NCBI RefSeq assembly: GCF_029338295.1
Contig: NZ_CP119793.1
Location: 266,898-330,897, forward strand
Direction of reading: 5' to 3'
Source of the DNA: Haladaptatus sp. QDMS2
Lineage (GTDB): Archaea; Halobacteriota; Halobacteria; Halobacteriales; Halococcaceae
DNA: 64,000 nt
Positions 23,578-32,543 of the stretch are shown here, piece by piece. The notes below the pieces were generated by a model. It saw nothing but the letters and a program-made list of their open reading frames with translations. It had not been told where the DNA came from and did no database searches. The position numbers and the translations under genes are program-made. Positions within the stretch are counted from its first letter, which is position 1, and the number at the start of each line of letters is the position of its first letter.

Positions 23578-25105
23578 ACCTTGACATCCTCCCGCGCGTA
23601 AACACGCGGGAATCCCACGGCACCGCACCGCTGAATTAGGATATTAGGGTTTGCAGTCTACCACCTCTGTCCGAGGTTGGAATCCTCGGGAGAGGTCATG
23701 AAGGTAGACTCCGGGCTGTGCCAACCAGCCGGTACTCCTATCTTCGTCCAAATTGGACGCAGACTCGGAGTTACTTTCGTCGTTGATGTTGAGACGGATG
23801 TTTTCCGCCCCATTTACGTCAGCGTTGAACGCCGCATCACACGGCTCGCACACGTACAAGCCACGTTCGACACGCTGACTGTCGTCTTCTCTACCGCAGA
23901 CACAACACGTCTTGCTCGTGTCACGCTCTGAAACTTCTACGACTTCGATACCCTCGACTTTCCCCTTGTAGGTGAGAATCTTGGTGAAGCGGTCGAACGC
24001 CCACCCGTGCAGGTCGAGGTTGCCGTGCCGACCCCAGTTCTTTGAGTCGCCGTTCTCGTCCTCTCGAACACCAGCAAGTTTCCCAACGTTGATTCGTCCA
24101 ACGGTCTCCTCAACACACCGCTCAACGATGTGTTTCGCCAAGGAGTGGAAGAAGTGGGTGCGGCGCTCCGACCACTTCGCATGTAGACGAGTGGCTTCTT
24201 GACCGCCCGAGTCATCGCACTTAGCGATTTCTTTCGGGAAGTAGTAGCCGTCCTGTTTCAGGCGGTTGCCGGGGTAGAGGTCGGCTTGCTCGGTGCTGTA
24301 CGCGACTGCCGCGAAGTTGCAGATGCCGAGGTCGATACCAGCCGTCTCATTACCGGGTACGGTGGGTGTCTCGATTTCGTCTTTGCAGACGAGGTGTAGT
24401 TCCCATCGTTCCTTCGTCTTGTCGTAGACAGCACGAACTTGTTGTAGGTTCTCGACGGTGACGCCGGGTTGGGTTTCGTATTCGACAAGGATGTATTCCC
24501 ACGCTTTCGGGTGTTCCTTGTGATTCGCGCCCTTCGAGAGCCTAACTCGGTTGTTCTTGGTGTCGTGTCGAATGCCGTTTTGCTTCCACGTCACCGTGCT
24601 TCTCGGGTGTTCTTCGTGGACGCGACGGCATTGGTTGTCGTAGTAGTTTTTCTTGCGGTAGCCGGGCGGATTCGCTCGACTGTCAGACTTCCTCTTACCG
24701 TACCACGAGTTGAAGGATTCAGCGAGTTCCTCCAGAACGCGCTGACTGGACTGCGAGTGCAATCCTTTGTACTTGTTGTGAGTCTTCAACTCGTCTTTGA
24801 GGTCGCCGTGGTCAGGAATCTCACCCGTGTTCTCCCACACTTGGCGGGAGTGGTAGTTTGCGACGTTCCAGAGTTTGCTGGCATCCCATCCATGCCGGTC
24901 GAGCATCTCAACCACTTGGCTGTGGTTGAGGATTTTCGCTCGGTGAGTGCGGTGGATTTCCAGCATTCTAAACGTCTGTATAATCACTTATACTCGATTC
25001 TCTTGTAACAGTTCGGTTTGAGAACGTGGAATATCCCGTCGGGCTATCGACGGTGGGTTGTGGAGGGGTTGTCGGATTCATCCTGACCCTAAAGGGTCAG
25101 GTATT
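23578..25105 (-). mobile_element. Second TnpB-only element
   Basis: Bounded by a hairpin CCCGCGCGTAAACACGCGGG (23591-23610) on the 3' side of tnpB and by CCTGACCCTAAAGGGTCAGG (25082-25101) on the 5' side. No TnpA gene is present. Ends are approximate. The hairpins differ in sequence from those of the element at 21.1 kb, so the two elements belong to different lineages. Confidence 0.6.
23644..24987 (-). CDS. tnpB: TnpB-family protein, second lineage
   Basis: 447 residues; the start may be the ATG at 24966 (MLEIHRTHRA). RuvC-like motifs are Asp219 (AGIDLGICN) and Asp390 (AFNADVNGAEN), with a zinc ribbon Cys361/364/380/383. At the position of the middle catalytic glutamate the sequence reads INVGKLAGVRED, with Gly302 where the other TnpB has Glu285. 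Some TnpB relatives carry a relocated glutamate, and RED (Glu309) is one possibility. Nuclease activity is therefore uncertain. No TnpA accompanies it. Confidence 0.8.
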   Translation of the reverse strand: MIIQTFRMLEIHRTHRAKILNHSQVVEMLDRHGWDASKLWNVANYHSRQVWENTGEIPDHGDLKDELKTHNKYKGLHSQSSQRVLEELAESFNSWYGKRKSDSRANPPGYRKKNYYDNQCRRVHEEHPRSTVTWKQNGIRHDTKNNRVRLSKGANHKEHPKAWEYILVEYETQPGVTVENLQQVRAVYDKTKERWELHLVCKDEIETPTVPGNETAGIDLGICNFAAVAYSTEQADLYPGNRLKQDGYYFPKEIAKCDDSGGQEATRLHAKWSERRTHFFHSLAKHIVERCVEETVGRINVGKLAGVREDENGDSKNWGRHGNLDLHGWAFDRFTKILTYKGKVEGIEVVEVSERDTSKTCCVCGREDDSQRVERGLYVCEPCDAAFNADVNGAENIRLNINDESNSESASNLDEDRSTGWLAQPGVYLHDLSRGFQPRTEVVDCKP

Positions 25106-25470
25106 CTCCTTGATTCCGTATAATCAGTGACTTCGGTGCCCATCGAAGCATTTCTGAGTACCTCCCCGATTCTGGTGAAGAATTCACCGCACTGAAGTAG
25201 ATTCTGTGAACCAATGAATCACTGATTCAGTGAGTTAAGGATTGATGACGTGCTTTTCGTTGCCTGAACAACTCTCTGCTTACCGGAAATCGGCTTTGTT
25301 GAAACCCTATGTCGATGATAGGTTTCAGTGGCCGTGCTGAATACAGCGCGCATATTCAGCAAGAGGTTCTACTCGTTGGACGGAGTTCACTCAGTCACTC
25401 GTAACACGACATCTACGTGAACGTGCGGCATATTCACATGGTTTCCTCGCGTAGTCTTTAGTGTTTCACA
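25106..25470. other. Intergenic repeats: GATTCA heptads and a 27-bp palindrome
   Basis: No gene. It holds a GATTCA/TGAATC cluster at 25206-25237, related to the repeats at 32 kb and 39.5 kb, and a palindrome TGCTGAATA-N9-TATTCAGCA at 25335-25361. A GAAACC...GGTTTC inverted pair is nearby (about 25298-25327). Confidence 0.6.
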
Positions 25471-26772
25471 ATGTCTATACCCACAGAATCGCTTACCGAT
25501 TTGCTCGAGTACCCACTGCTCCAGGCCATTTTCGGGCGGCGTGCCCGCCGCTTCGGTCTCGGGATGGAGATTCCGTCCGGTCCATTGGCCTTCGAATCTG
25601 ACGCTGATCCGCACCCCCTCAGTGACCTCGAACAATCCGTCCTCGTTGCGGCGGGCACAGGGGTCACGGGTTGGAGTTTCGGCCTTCCATTCGGACCAGC
25701 CCGGCCTGATGAGCATGCGGATTATACGGTGCGGTTTACAGGTCGTACTGCACCGACAGCAGCCGGTATCGGGACACCAGTGTTGTTCTATACGGACGAC
25801 GACGGCACGTACGTGACCAACACTCGGGACGTAAATCCCGACCGAGCCCGCGAGTTGAACGATATCGACAACGATGCCGAACAGATCATCGCGGTGTCCC
25901 GGGAGCAGACCGAGCAGCTGTCGGATTCGAGACTAGACCTCCCCGCCGCTCCCGGACATATTTTAGAGCCCAATCACTGGTGGGCTAATAGCCCGGGGTC
26001 GACACTGTTTATGCCAGTGGCCGACGCCAGCGAGCAAATGCTCGGCTTACTTTCCCTGTTTGTTGAAAATGGCTATCTCATCGCCGACGATGATGTCGGC
26101 GAACCCGCGGGAGACTTAGCGCCGTTTATCCGGTCCGGATTGCTTGAAGAGGACAAGGTCTTCCCCTTGTCCTTCCTCGAACGGTTCACGTACTCGTCGA
26201 ACTGCGCGGAAGTTGCGTTTATCGGGCACAATATCGTCCTGACGTTGCAGGCGATGGGCCTCGGTGGCTTGTTCTTCACTGGACTCAGCGATTTGAGCGT
26301 CCTCGGGTCACCAACCGCTAAAGGCATCGAGGGGCTCGGATTCACCTTCGTCGAGGACGAGGACTGGACCGCTCCCAATCCAGTCGGACTCGATGGCGTC
26401 TTTGAGGGGCTTTGTCCGCCGTATTATCCTAATATGCGTGCAGCGGTCGAGGAGTTCGTAGAGCGGAAGTTCGGCCCCGAAGGCGCCTACGATCCGCGAA
26501 CAGGGGGTCCTTGGAAAGAGAGTGACAAGGTCAAACAGACCGTTTCTCCGTATAGTGATGAGATGGTGGACTGTCTGACCGAAATCGTCCAATATGTATA
26601 CGACAAACACGGGAAGTTCCCGGGAACGATTCCGACGATGGTACTCCCCGGTTACGTTCAGGCCCACCATCTCGATACGAAGTTTTACGACTCACATTAC
26701 CAACCGGGGGCCTACCTCGATACCCACGCTGATCACATGCGGCGGTGGCATGTAGAGGATACCCTGTCGTGA
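25471..26772 (+). CDS. Unknown 433-residue protein, possibly nitroreductase-like
   Basis: 433 residues, intact and acidic. About residues 50-70 have PLSDLEQSVLVAAGTGVTG, and about 255-275 have NIVLTLQAMGLGGLFFTGL. Both resemble the FMN-binding segments of nitroreductase-fold enzymes, but the protein is longer than usual and the family is not one I know. It stands alone between repeats with the palindrome family on both sides, so it may be cargo of a lost mobile element. Redox function is a guess. Confidence 0.55.
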   Translation: MSIPTESLTDLLEYPLLQAIFGRRARRFGLGMEIPSGPLAFESDADPHPLSDLEQSVLVAAGTGVTGWSFGLPFGPARPDEHADYTVRFTGRTAPTAAGIGTPVLFYTDDDGTYVTNTRDVNPDRARELNDIDNDAEQIIAVSREQTEQLSDSRLDLPAAPGHILEPNHWWANSPGSTLFMPVADASEQMLGLLSLFVENGYLIADDDVGEPAGDLAPFIRSGLLEEDKVFPLSFLERFTYSSNCAEVAFIGHNIVLTLQAMGLGGLFFTGLSDLSVLGSPTAKGIEGLGFTFVEDEDWTAPNPVGLDGVFEGLCPPYYPNMRAAVEEFVERKFGPEGAYDPRTGGPWKESDKVKQTVSPYSDEMVDCLTEIVQYVYDKHGKFPGTIPTMVLPGYVQAHHLDTKFYDSHYQPGAYLDTHADHMRRWHVEDTLS

Positions 26773-27125
26773 CCGATCCTTGCATCCAGAAGGTCTGATG
26801 ATACAAATCTGCCGCCTGCATCCTCTGTATTCAGCAGGCTTCGATAAACTCACCAACAAGCTGTCAAACTGGCCGTGCTGAATACAGCCTCTATATCTTG
26901 CACGGCACTTCTGACAGGGATGGGGTAGGTTTCTGAGGCCGTGCTGAACTCACTGCGCGAGTCGGTCATAGTTGATTGGGAACGGTGCCTCGGATCAATG
27001 AGATAATTGGTCGACGTGGTTACCCAGCGGGTACGACGGATCATCGACATGAGAAGCAGTACAGACACGCCACTAACGACAACTGAAGTACCACGGGATG
27101 AGTGACCCATGGCACCTCGTTTCTC
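26773..27125. other. Intergenic stretch with degenerate TGCTGAATA palindromes
   Basis: About 350 bp without a gene. It contains a degenerate copy of the 27-bp palindrome at 26876-26902, a half site near 26826 and another half site near 26945 (GTGCTGAACTCA). Confidence 0.5.
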
Positions 27126-28091
27126 TTAGTAAATATCCATTGCCTCAAGTTGTTCTCGATATCGATTTCGAATCGTCACTTCAGTCACCTGTGCAACGTT
27201 CGCAACCTCTCTCTGCGTCATATTCTCATTACAGAGGAGACATGCAGCGTAGAGTGCTGCCGCAGCAAATCCTGTCGGCGACTTCCCCGACAACAGACCA
27301 GCCTCAGTAGACACGTCGATTATTTCAGTTGCTTTCCGCTGGACCTCCTCGCTCACTCCCAACTCTGAGGAGAACCGAGGCAAATACTGTTTTGGGTCGA
27401 CTGGCTGTATCTCGAGCCCAAGTTCGCTTGCAATATATCGATACGTTCGAGCGATTTCGATCCGTTCGATCCGAGCGACGGTGACAACTTCGTCGAGACT
27501 TCGTGGAATCCCCTCTTGACGACACGCTGCATAGAGGGCACTGGTAGCGACGCCTTCGATAGACCGTCCCCGAATGAGATTCTCAGCAAGTGCTCGGCGG
27601 TAGATAACGCTCGCGACTTCGCGAACCGAACGCGGGACACCGAGAGCCGACGACATCCGGTCGATTTCCGACAGCGCGAACTGCAGATTGCGTTCGCTTG
27701 CGTCTTTCGTTCGGATCCGTTCCTGCCACTTCCGGAGTCGGCGCATCTGATTCTGCTGATCTGCGGAGAGCGTTCGTCCAGATGCATCCTGATTCTTCCA
27801 GTCGATAGTTGTCGTCATCCCATCGTCGTGCATCGTCTTCGTCGTTGGAGCACCGACTCGGGACTTTGAATCCCGTTCGTTCTGATTGAACGCCCGCCAC
27901 TCGGGTCCATGGTCGATCTGTCCTTCTTCGAGGACGAGCCCGCAGTCGTCGCAGACCAACTCGGCCATCTCTGTACTCTGTACGAGTGTCGACGAGTCAC
28001 ATTCTGGACACGTTTGCGTCGTCGAGTTTGATGATGATTCTGTCTCCTTCTTCCCTCGACCGATTATCCACTCTCGAGCAGGATTAGACAT
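27126..28091 (-). CDS. tfb: Transcription initiation factor IIB (TFB)
   Basis: 321 residues. An N-terminal zinc ribbon (CPEC about 28, CDDC about 48) is followed by the B-reader/linker with GPEWRAF (about 62) and two cyclin-fold repeats (about 120-210 and 215-315). TFB recruits RNA polymerase to TBP-bound promoters. Haloarchaea carry several TFBs, and plasmid-borne copies can redirect expression to a subset of promoters. The sequence is intact with all four zinc cysteines. Its proximity to the partition and replication genes suggests a stable plasmid function. Confidence 0.93.
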   Translation of the reverse strand: MSNPAREWIIGRGKKETESSSNSTTQTCPECDSSTLVQSTEMAELVCDDCGLVLEEGQIDHGPEWRAFNQNERDSKSRVGAPTTKTMHDDGMTTTIDWKNQDASGRTLSADQQNQMRRLRKWQERIRTKDASERNLQFALSEIDRMSSALGVPRSVREVASVIYRRALAENLIRGRSIEGVATSALYAACRQEGIPRSLDEVVTVARIERIEIARTYRYIASELGLEIQPVDPKQYLPRFSSELGVSEEVQRKATEIIDVSTEAGLLSGKSPTGFAAAALYAACLLCNENMTQREVANVAQVTEVTIRNRYREQLEAMDIY

Positions 28092-28137
28092 AATGGGTTC
28101 GTTCCACTCTTTCAGCTGTTGTTGTGCGATGGGTCAT

Positions 28138-28830
28138 TTATTGTATTCCGCTTCGAGCAGTACGAGAGACGTCTCTCCTCTCTGTGGGCGACTCACGCCG
28201 TGGCAGTTGGAACTTGAAGGACGTGACGAGACTGACGTTCCCACCCCGCTGGAGTCTCCGGAAGAGACCTTCGTTGTCGGTGTCACTCGCGTGAACGAGT
28301 TCGCCGTCGGGGGTGACGATATCGGCTGACAGGAGGTTATCGATCGTCACTCCATTCTTTCGGGAGAGCCAACTGAACCCCCCGCCAAGAGTTAATCCAC
28401 CGACACCGCTCGTCGAGTTGGACTCGAGTGGTGTTTCGAACCCGAACGCGTGGGTCTCGCGGGCAAGTTCACCGAGTACGACACCCAGTTCCACGCGAGC
28501 AGTTTCCGTAGTCGGATCCACGCGGAACGAGTTCATCCGCGAGAGGTCGATCATGAGACCATCGTCGCCAGCAATCCGCCCAACGACGTTGTGGCCACCC
28601 CCGTGTACCGAGATCGGGGCGTCGTGTTCGTTTCCGAACTTGACTGCGCTGATGACCTCTGCAGTCGAAGCACACTGGACGATGACTGCAGGATGCTTGT
28701 CTACCATCGCATTTCACACTGCTCGGGAATCGTCGTAGGCTTCGTCTCCCGATTGGATTAGATCACCACGAAGTCTCCCTGCGAGTGCGACAATCGATTC
28801 GGCGTCTGTGAGTGACTTTCGTACTGACAT
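28138..28830 (-). pseudogene. FAD-linked oxidase (PCMH type), stop codon and truncation
   Basis: The frame starts at ATG 28830 (MSVRKSLTDAESIVAL) and meets a TGA where the family has Trp (RAV-stop-NA). It continues as MVDKHPAVIVQCAS, with the FAD-binding GGGHNVVGR and SGVGGLTLGGGF motifs. After about residue 200 it becomes degenerate and ends at about 230 residues, against roughly 450 for 6-hydroxynicotine-oxidase-like enzymes, so the substrate and BBE domains are missing. Clear pseudogene. Confidence 0.75.
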
Positions 28831-29139
28831 TGTGGACTCTATCGACGCGTGTTGCGAGAGGGACGAGTAATAATCGAACTCTGTGACAGTCCGTTACCAC
28901 GAGACGAGGACAAGCATTGCCTTCGATACCGATACCGAAACGAGAGGACGTATCGTGGGACATCGACCCTCACTCCGCTATCATCGGGCAGCGACCCTTC
29001 GATATCGAATTTGATCAGAACTACCTCGTGTCGGTGGCCGCCCATCGGAGGAGACGATAGGGATTATCGTCGGTGTTCATAGATTCTCCCTGGTAAACAT
29101 CGACGACTGCAGCCAGACGAGGCTCGTCGTTCCTCATAC
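28831..29139. other. Intergenic stretch, nothing recognised
   Basis: About 310 bp between the broken oxidase and the bat-type regulator. Short open frames on both strands have no recognisable motifs, and no repeats of the families listed here were seen. Confidence 0.4.
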
Positions 29140-29820
29140 CTACGATAATCCCTCTAGCGGTCCCGAATTCGTCGCTGGGGAAGTATCGGCGTGGACTACC
29201 CGCTCGACGACGATAGCGAGGGCACGCCGCATACGCTGAGAGAGTGCACTGTCGCTGATCTCCATGTCCTCGGCAAGGTCAGCGAGGGTGATGCGCCTCG
29301 GAACCTCGAAAAAGCCGCGTTGATAGGCCATCACGAGCGCCTCGTACTGTTCGTCCGAGAGCGTTTCTGTCTCCTCCGGCGGAGACGGATTGTAGAGATG
29401 ACGCAGCGTGACGGGGATATTCTGGTTCGTGAGTGCCATGTTGAACTCCGAGAGCTGTTCGTGTGTTCCAAACCGAAGCCGGAAGTCCCACGTTTCGGCT
29501 TTCCCTGTCGCTTCGAGGATCTTGGCGCGAGTCTTGACGAGAGCCGCAACGATACCGTTGATCTCGCTACTCCAGTGGACTTCGAAGAGCGTCTTCTCGT
29601 TGGTCGTCGTGAGTTGCGTGACGCTCTTGGTCTGCGGACTCGTGCTCAATGCGGCTTCGATGTCCGCACAATCGGTACCAGAGGTCCAGAACAGTGGAAT
29701 GATAGTCTCCTGCAGCGGGACGATTCGTTCGAGTTCGATAACGACCTCTGGAAAGTCCTGTAGGACGCGTCCAAGCTCGAAGGCGTCTGCAGGGACGGTG
29801 ATGTCGGCAATAACCGTCAT
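29140..29820 (-). CDS. Bat-type HTH regulator
   Basis: 226 residues from ATG 29820 (MTVIADITVPADAFELG). The open frame reaches 30069 but crosses the palindrome family. The N-terminal domain (about 1-150) is the mixed sensor-like domain typical of these proteins. The C-terminal HTH_10 domain (about 165-215) has LSDEQYEALVMAYQRGFFEV, then LADLAEDMEISDSALSQRMRR. This is a haloarchaea-specific regulator family that commonly controls adjacent genes. Target unknown. Confidence 0.85.
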   Translation of the reverse strand: MTVIADITVPADAFELGRVLQDFPEVVIELERIVPLQETIIPLFWTSGTDCADIEAALSTSPQTKSVTQLTTTNEKTLFEVHWSSEINGIVAALVKTRAKILEATGKAETWDFRLRFGTHEQLSEFNMALTNQNIPVTLRHLYNPSPPEETETLSDEQYEALVMAYQRGFFEVPRRITLADLAEDMEISDSALSQRMRRALAIVVERVVHADTSPATNSGPLEGLS

Positions 29821-30034
29821 CGGTGGTCTCCTCGGTGCGGCGGTGAAAGAGAGAGCAGTGTCATGAGTTATCGTGATGTGGTGGCAAACTACGATACCGA
29901 AGGCTAAAAATTCGGGGTGTAGCTGAGCAGGTTCGATATCGAAGGAGTGTGTCGACTGCTCGGTACGCACCACTGCTTCTCCGTGTCTCTCGGTCACCCA
30001 GTGATCGTTTGGACTTGCTCGTGGTCGGACCGAC

Positions 30035-30061
30035 TGCTGAACACACCCTCTATATTCAGCA
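30035..30061. repeat. 27-bp palindrome, TGCTGAA family
   Basis: TGCTGAACA, nine other bases, then TATTCAGCA. The related copies at 25335-25361 (perfect arms) and 26876-26902 (degenerate) have the same 9-9-9 geometry. Confidence 0.6.
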
Positions 30062-30200
30062 CGCATCATCTGTCAAATATTGTGGATTAAACAGAGTCCG
30101 GAAAACCGAAGTGCCCCATTTGAACTCCCATTCTAGATTGAGGCGGTCTCTTCAGAACGAGTGGACGTCCCTCTGAAAATTGACCATATCGAACACTCAA

Positions 30201-30301
30201 ACACACCATTTTTCCGTTGTAACGGATTCAGAGGTTTCTCGATTGAGGAATCGTGGAAAAGTGGCTGTAGAAGTGTGTTCCACACCATTTTTCCGCTGTA
30301 A
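30201..30301 (+). repeat. Origin 2-type iterons, outlying pair
   Basis: ACACCATTTTTCCGTTGTAA and CACACCATTTTTCCGCTGTA match the origin 2 repeats in the direct orientation but lie 2.2 kb upstream of that initiator gene, beyond the partition operon. Confidence 0.6.
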
Positions 30302-30402
30302 GAGATAGCAAGAAGTTCTGTATTCAGATCACTTCCATCGAACGTTCAGATAGGTCGCTGTTGCGCTCCGTCGAGCCATGCTGATCCCTTCCAAATTCAT
30401 TC

Positions 30403-30444
30403 TTAACCAACAGCGGTGATGAACTCCCCCAATCTGTTGGTTAA
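30403..30444. repeat. TTAACCAACA inverted pair 4
   Basis: Arms at 30403-30412 and 30435-30444, spacer 22 bp. It lies downstream of the parA operon, about 170 bp past its last stop codon. Confidence 0.65.
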
Positions 30445-30616
30445 AATCGTTGAATCCCGCAACGTCTGTCAATTCCAACTCTCGTACTTCGGAAGGTCCA
30501 TATCTACTGGCCGGGCCAACCACCTAGGCAGCAAAAGCAGCCCCTCAACAACTCAGTCAAACGTGCCTCACAACGGATGGTGAGTCGAACCATCCTCAAC
30601 TCTCTGACTCACAAAT

Positions 30617-31018
30617 TCACTGATCCAGGTCTTGCGTTGCTAATTCACGAATTCGCTCTTTCGTTTCTTCGCGATGCTCGCCGAACGCCACCTCGAAGAC
30701 GCCACGATAGAAGTGTTTGTTCTTCTCGACGATGATGCCCTCGCGTTTCAGCTGCTTTTTCAGGCGCGTGAACGTGATCTCAATGTCTTCGCTCTGTTCG
30801 GGTTCAACATAGATCGTGGCTGAATCCCAATCCTTCCGGATATTCAGTGGTTCCTCGTCCGGTTCGTCCGCTTCAGTTGACGATTGTTCTGCTTCTGTCT
30901 CTGTCGTCGAGGCTTCATCGCGTTTGCCCCGGGATACTGACCGGTCCGTTGGTTCGTCGCCACCGTCCGCGTCTTCGTCCGCGGGGTTCTCAAATCGCTC
31001 GTCCATTCCTCGCGGCAT
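30617..31018 (-). CDS. ParA-operon partner protein
   Basis: 133 residues. A highly acidic disordered N-terminus (about 1-60) is followed by a compact alpha/beta C-terminal domain (about 65-130, with ITFTRLKKQLKREGIIVEKN). The start codon lies 2 bp after the parA stop, so the two are one operon. Haloarchaeal ParA genes often have such a small acidic second gene in place of a classical ParB. It probably binds the partition site or ParA; no known DNA-binding motif is visible. Confidence 0.7.
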   Translation of the reverse strand: MPRGMDERFENPADEDADGGDEPTDRSVSRGKRDEASTTETEAEQSSTEADEPDEEPLNIRKDWDSATIYVEPEQSEDIEITFTRLKKQLKREGIIVEKNKHFYRGVFEVAFGEHREETKERIRELATQDLDQ

Positions 31019-31020
31019 CG

Positions 31021-31932
31021 CTATGCCTCCACCTGCGGTTTGTCAAACGCGCGTTCGAACGTCGCTGCAATCTCCAGGAACAGGTCACGTTCGACCTGTT
31101 GGTCGTTCGGGTCCTCCCATTCGAAGATGTCTCGGCCATTATCCCATGCGCGCTGAATCGCCACGCGCATCGGGAGTTTGAAAATCGGGGCCATCGAGGC
31201 GAACGACTCGTCGAAGGCGTTGAGGAACTTTTGTGACTGCCCGTCGTCCCGGTACATGTTCGCCAGCAGTCCCACGATAGCGATGTCGATCTGCTGGTTT
31301 TCCTCGATGGACTCCAACTGGTCCCACAGGTCGTCAAGCGCATCTCGTGACGTCGCCTGGGTTTGGGCCGCTAGGAAGACGTTCTGTGCTGCGATGAACG
31401 CCGCGTCCGTCAGGACAGAGAGGTCTGGCGGGCAGTCGATTACGATGAAATCGTAGTCGTAGCCATCGTCAACCAGCGCTTCGAGCGCGACCTTCAGTGA
31501 AAGGCGAGCATTCGCTCCCTCCATCCAGTCTCGTGCGAGACCCATATCCTTGTGACTGGGCACCAGGTCGAAGTTCAGGTGGTCGTACTCGTCGGCCTCG
31601 ATGACAATCTCTGAGAGCCTCGTATCGTGCGTGCGTGGATTATCCACGAGTACGTCGAGGAGGTTCGCGTCATCGGTGACCAGGGTGTTTGGCAGGTCGT
31701 TTTTCGGGCTCGAGGGGTCGTTGGTGTCGCCTGGGCCCAGGCCGAGTCCCTTCGTCATGTCGGCCTGGGGGTCCATATCGATTGCCAGGACGTCGTGGTC
31801 GCGAGTGGCGAGTGCCGCGGCGCTGTTGATCGTCGCGGTCGTTTTTCCAGTTCCGCCTTTCTGATTGCCGAAGGCGATCGTTGGGATGCCAGTGGGTGGG
31901 GTGACGCCCCATCCACGCGGTGTCTCGGTCAT
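31021..31932 (-). CDS. parA: ParA-family partition ATPase
   Basis: 303 residues. The deviant Walker A box KGGTGKTT is at about residue 25, the Walker A' region AIDMDPQADMTKGLG at about 50, and Walker B DFIVIDCPPDLSVL at about 150. ParA/Soj ATPases move plasmid copies by patterned nucleoid binding. The operon's upstream region carries blocks of TGAATCAGTGACTCA-type repeats (31935-31958, 32065-32097, 32201-32227), the likely centromere or operator. Confidence 0.9.
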   Translation of the reverse strand: MTETPRGWGVTPPTGIPTIAFGNQKGGTGKTTATINSAAALATRDHDVLAIDMDPQADMTKGLGLGPGDTNDPSSPKNDLPNTLVTDDANLLDVLVDNPRTHDTRLSEIVIEADEYDHLNFDLVPSHKDMGLARDWMEGANARLSLKVALEALVDDGYDYDFIVIDCPPDLSVLTDAAFIAAQNVFLAAQTQATSRDALDDLWDQLESIEENQQIDIAIVGLLANMYRDDGQSQKFLNAFDESFASMAPIFKLPMRVAIQRAWDNGRDIFEWEDPNDQQVERDLFLEIAATFERAFDKPQVEA

Positions 31933-31934
31933 GG

Positions 31935-32227
31935 TTCAATCATTGAATCAGTGACTCATAAATCCACGTCAGACATTTGGAGCGTTCTACTCAGAACGGA
32001 TTCTCCCGAATATCAGGCCTTCAGCGGTTGATGGGTCTAAATAGCCGACCTGTATCCTAAATCCATGAGTCAGTGAATCGCTGATTCATTGATTCACAGT
32101 ACCCTGGCTTTCCAGAATCAATACTCTACCACGCACGCGACTCGAAGACGGTCTCTGACTCCTAATCTCACTACTTTAAACACTCTGGCCTTCATACGTT
32201 CATTGAGTCAGTGATTCAGTGACTCAT
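31935..32227. repeat. GATTCA/TGACTCA heptad clusters upstream of parA
   Basis: Three clusters at 31935-31958, 32065-32097 and 32201-32227. Each is built from short units such as TGAATCA, TGACTCA and TGATTCA in alternating orientation. The first lies 2 bp from the parA start codon. Similar units occur at 25206-25237 and in the 125-bp tandem array at 39525. Candidate partition or autoregulation sites. Confidence 0.65.
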
Positions 32228-32353
32228 TTTTGCTAGACTCGGATTCGACCGAGTCGCTCGACAGGTGACGTCTATCGGAGTGGGTGGGATGTGGCTTGGT
32301 CCGGCTTGGTTCGGTAGGGGTTGTCATTTGTGAATTCTTAGCGTAGCGGGCCT

Positions 32354-32498
32354 CATACAGCGGAAAAATGGACTTCTGTTACAACGGATTTCTGGACTTG
32401 GACGGTCAGGAAAAAGTACTGATATTGTATGGTACAAGCCAGATAGAGGCGTCTTACAACGGACAGAAGGGGTGCAGTTACAACGGACAAACGGTGCG
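32354..32498 (-). repeat. Origin 2 left iteron array (inverted copies)
   Basis: Four inverted copies of the GTTTTTCCGTTGTAA-type repeat: 32354-32371, 32377-32396, 32453-32474 and 32477-32498. They occupy the upstream region of the second orc1/cdc6 gene and oppose the right array. Confidence 0.7.
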
Positions 32499-32543
32499 AT
32501 TTGAAAGTAACTGTTATGGCACTCCACAGTGACTTCACGTACA

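Larger units (their letters stand above)
22577..23643. other. Gene-free stretch with repeats between the two TnpB elements
   Basis: About 1.07 kb without a convincing gene. It holds an ORB-like repeat (22899-22924), two TTAACCAACA inverted pairs (23107-23147 and 23182-23221), a direct repeat (23241-23327), and the end of the second TnpB element (hairpin at 23591-23610). An open frame on the minus strand at 23273-23503 is not supported by any recognised motif. Confidence 0.6.
29821..30616. other. Intergenic stretch with three repeat families
   Basis: About 800 bp without a supported gene. It holds a TGCTGAACA-N9-TATTCAGCA palindrome (30035-30061), two origin-2-type iterons (about 30201-30222 and 30281-30301) and the fourth TTAACCAACA pair (30403-30444). 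Confidence 0.6.

Noticed and set aside
30329..30523. 64-residue minus-strand frame
   Set aside because: It crosses the TTAACCAACA inverted pair, lacks acidic composition and matches no family.
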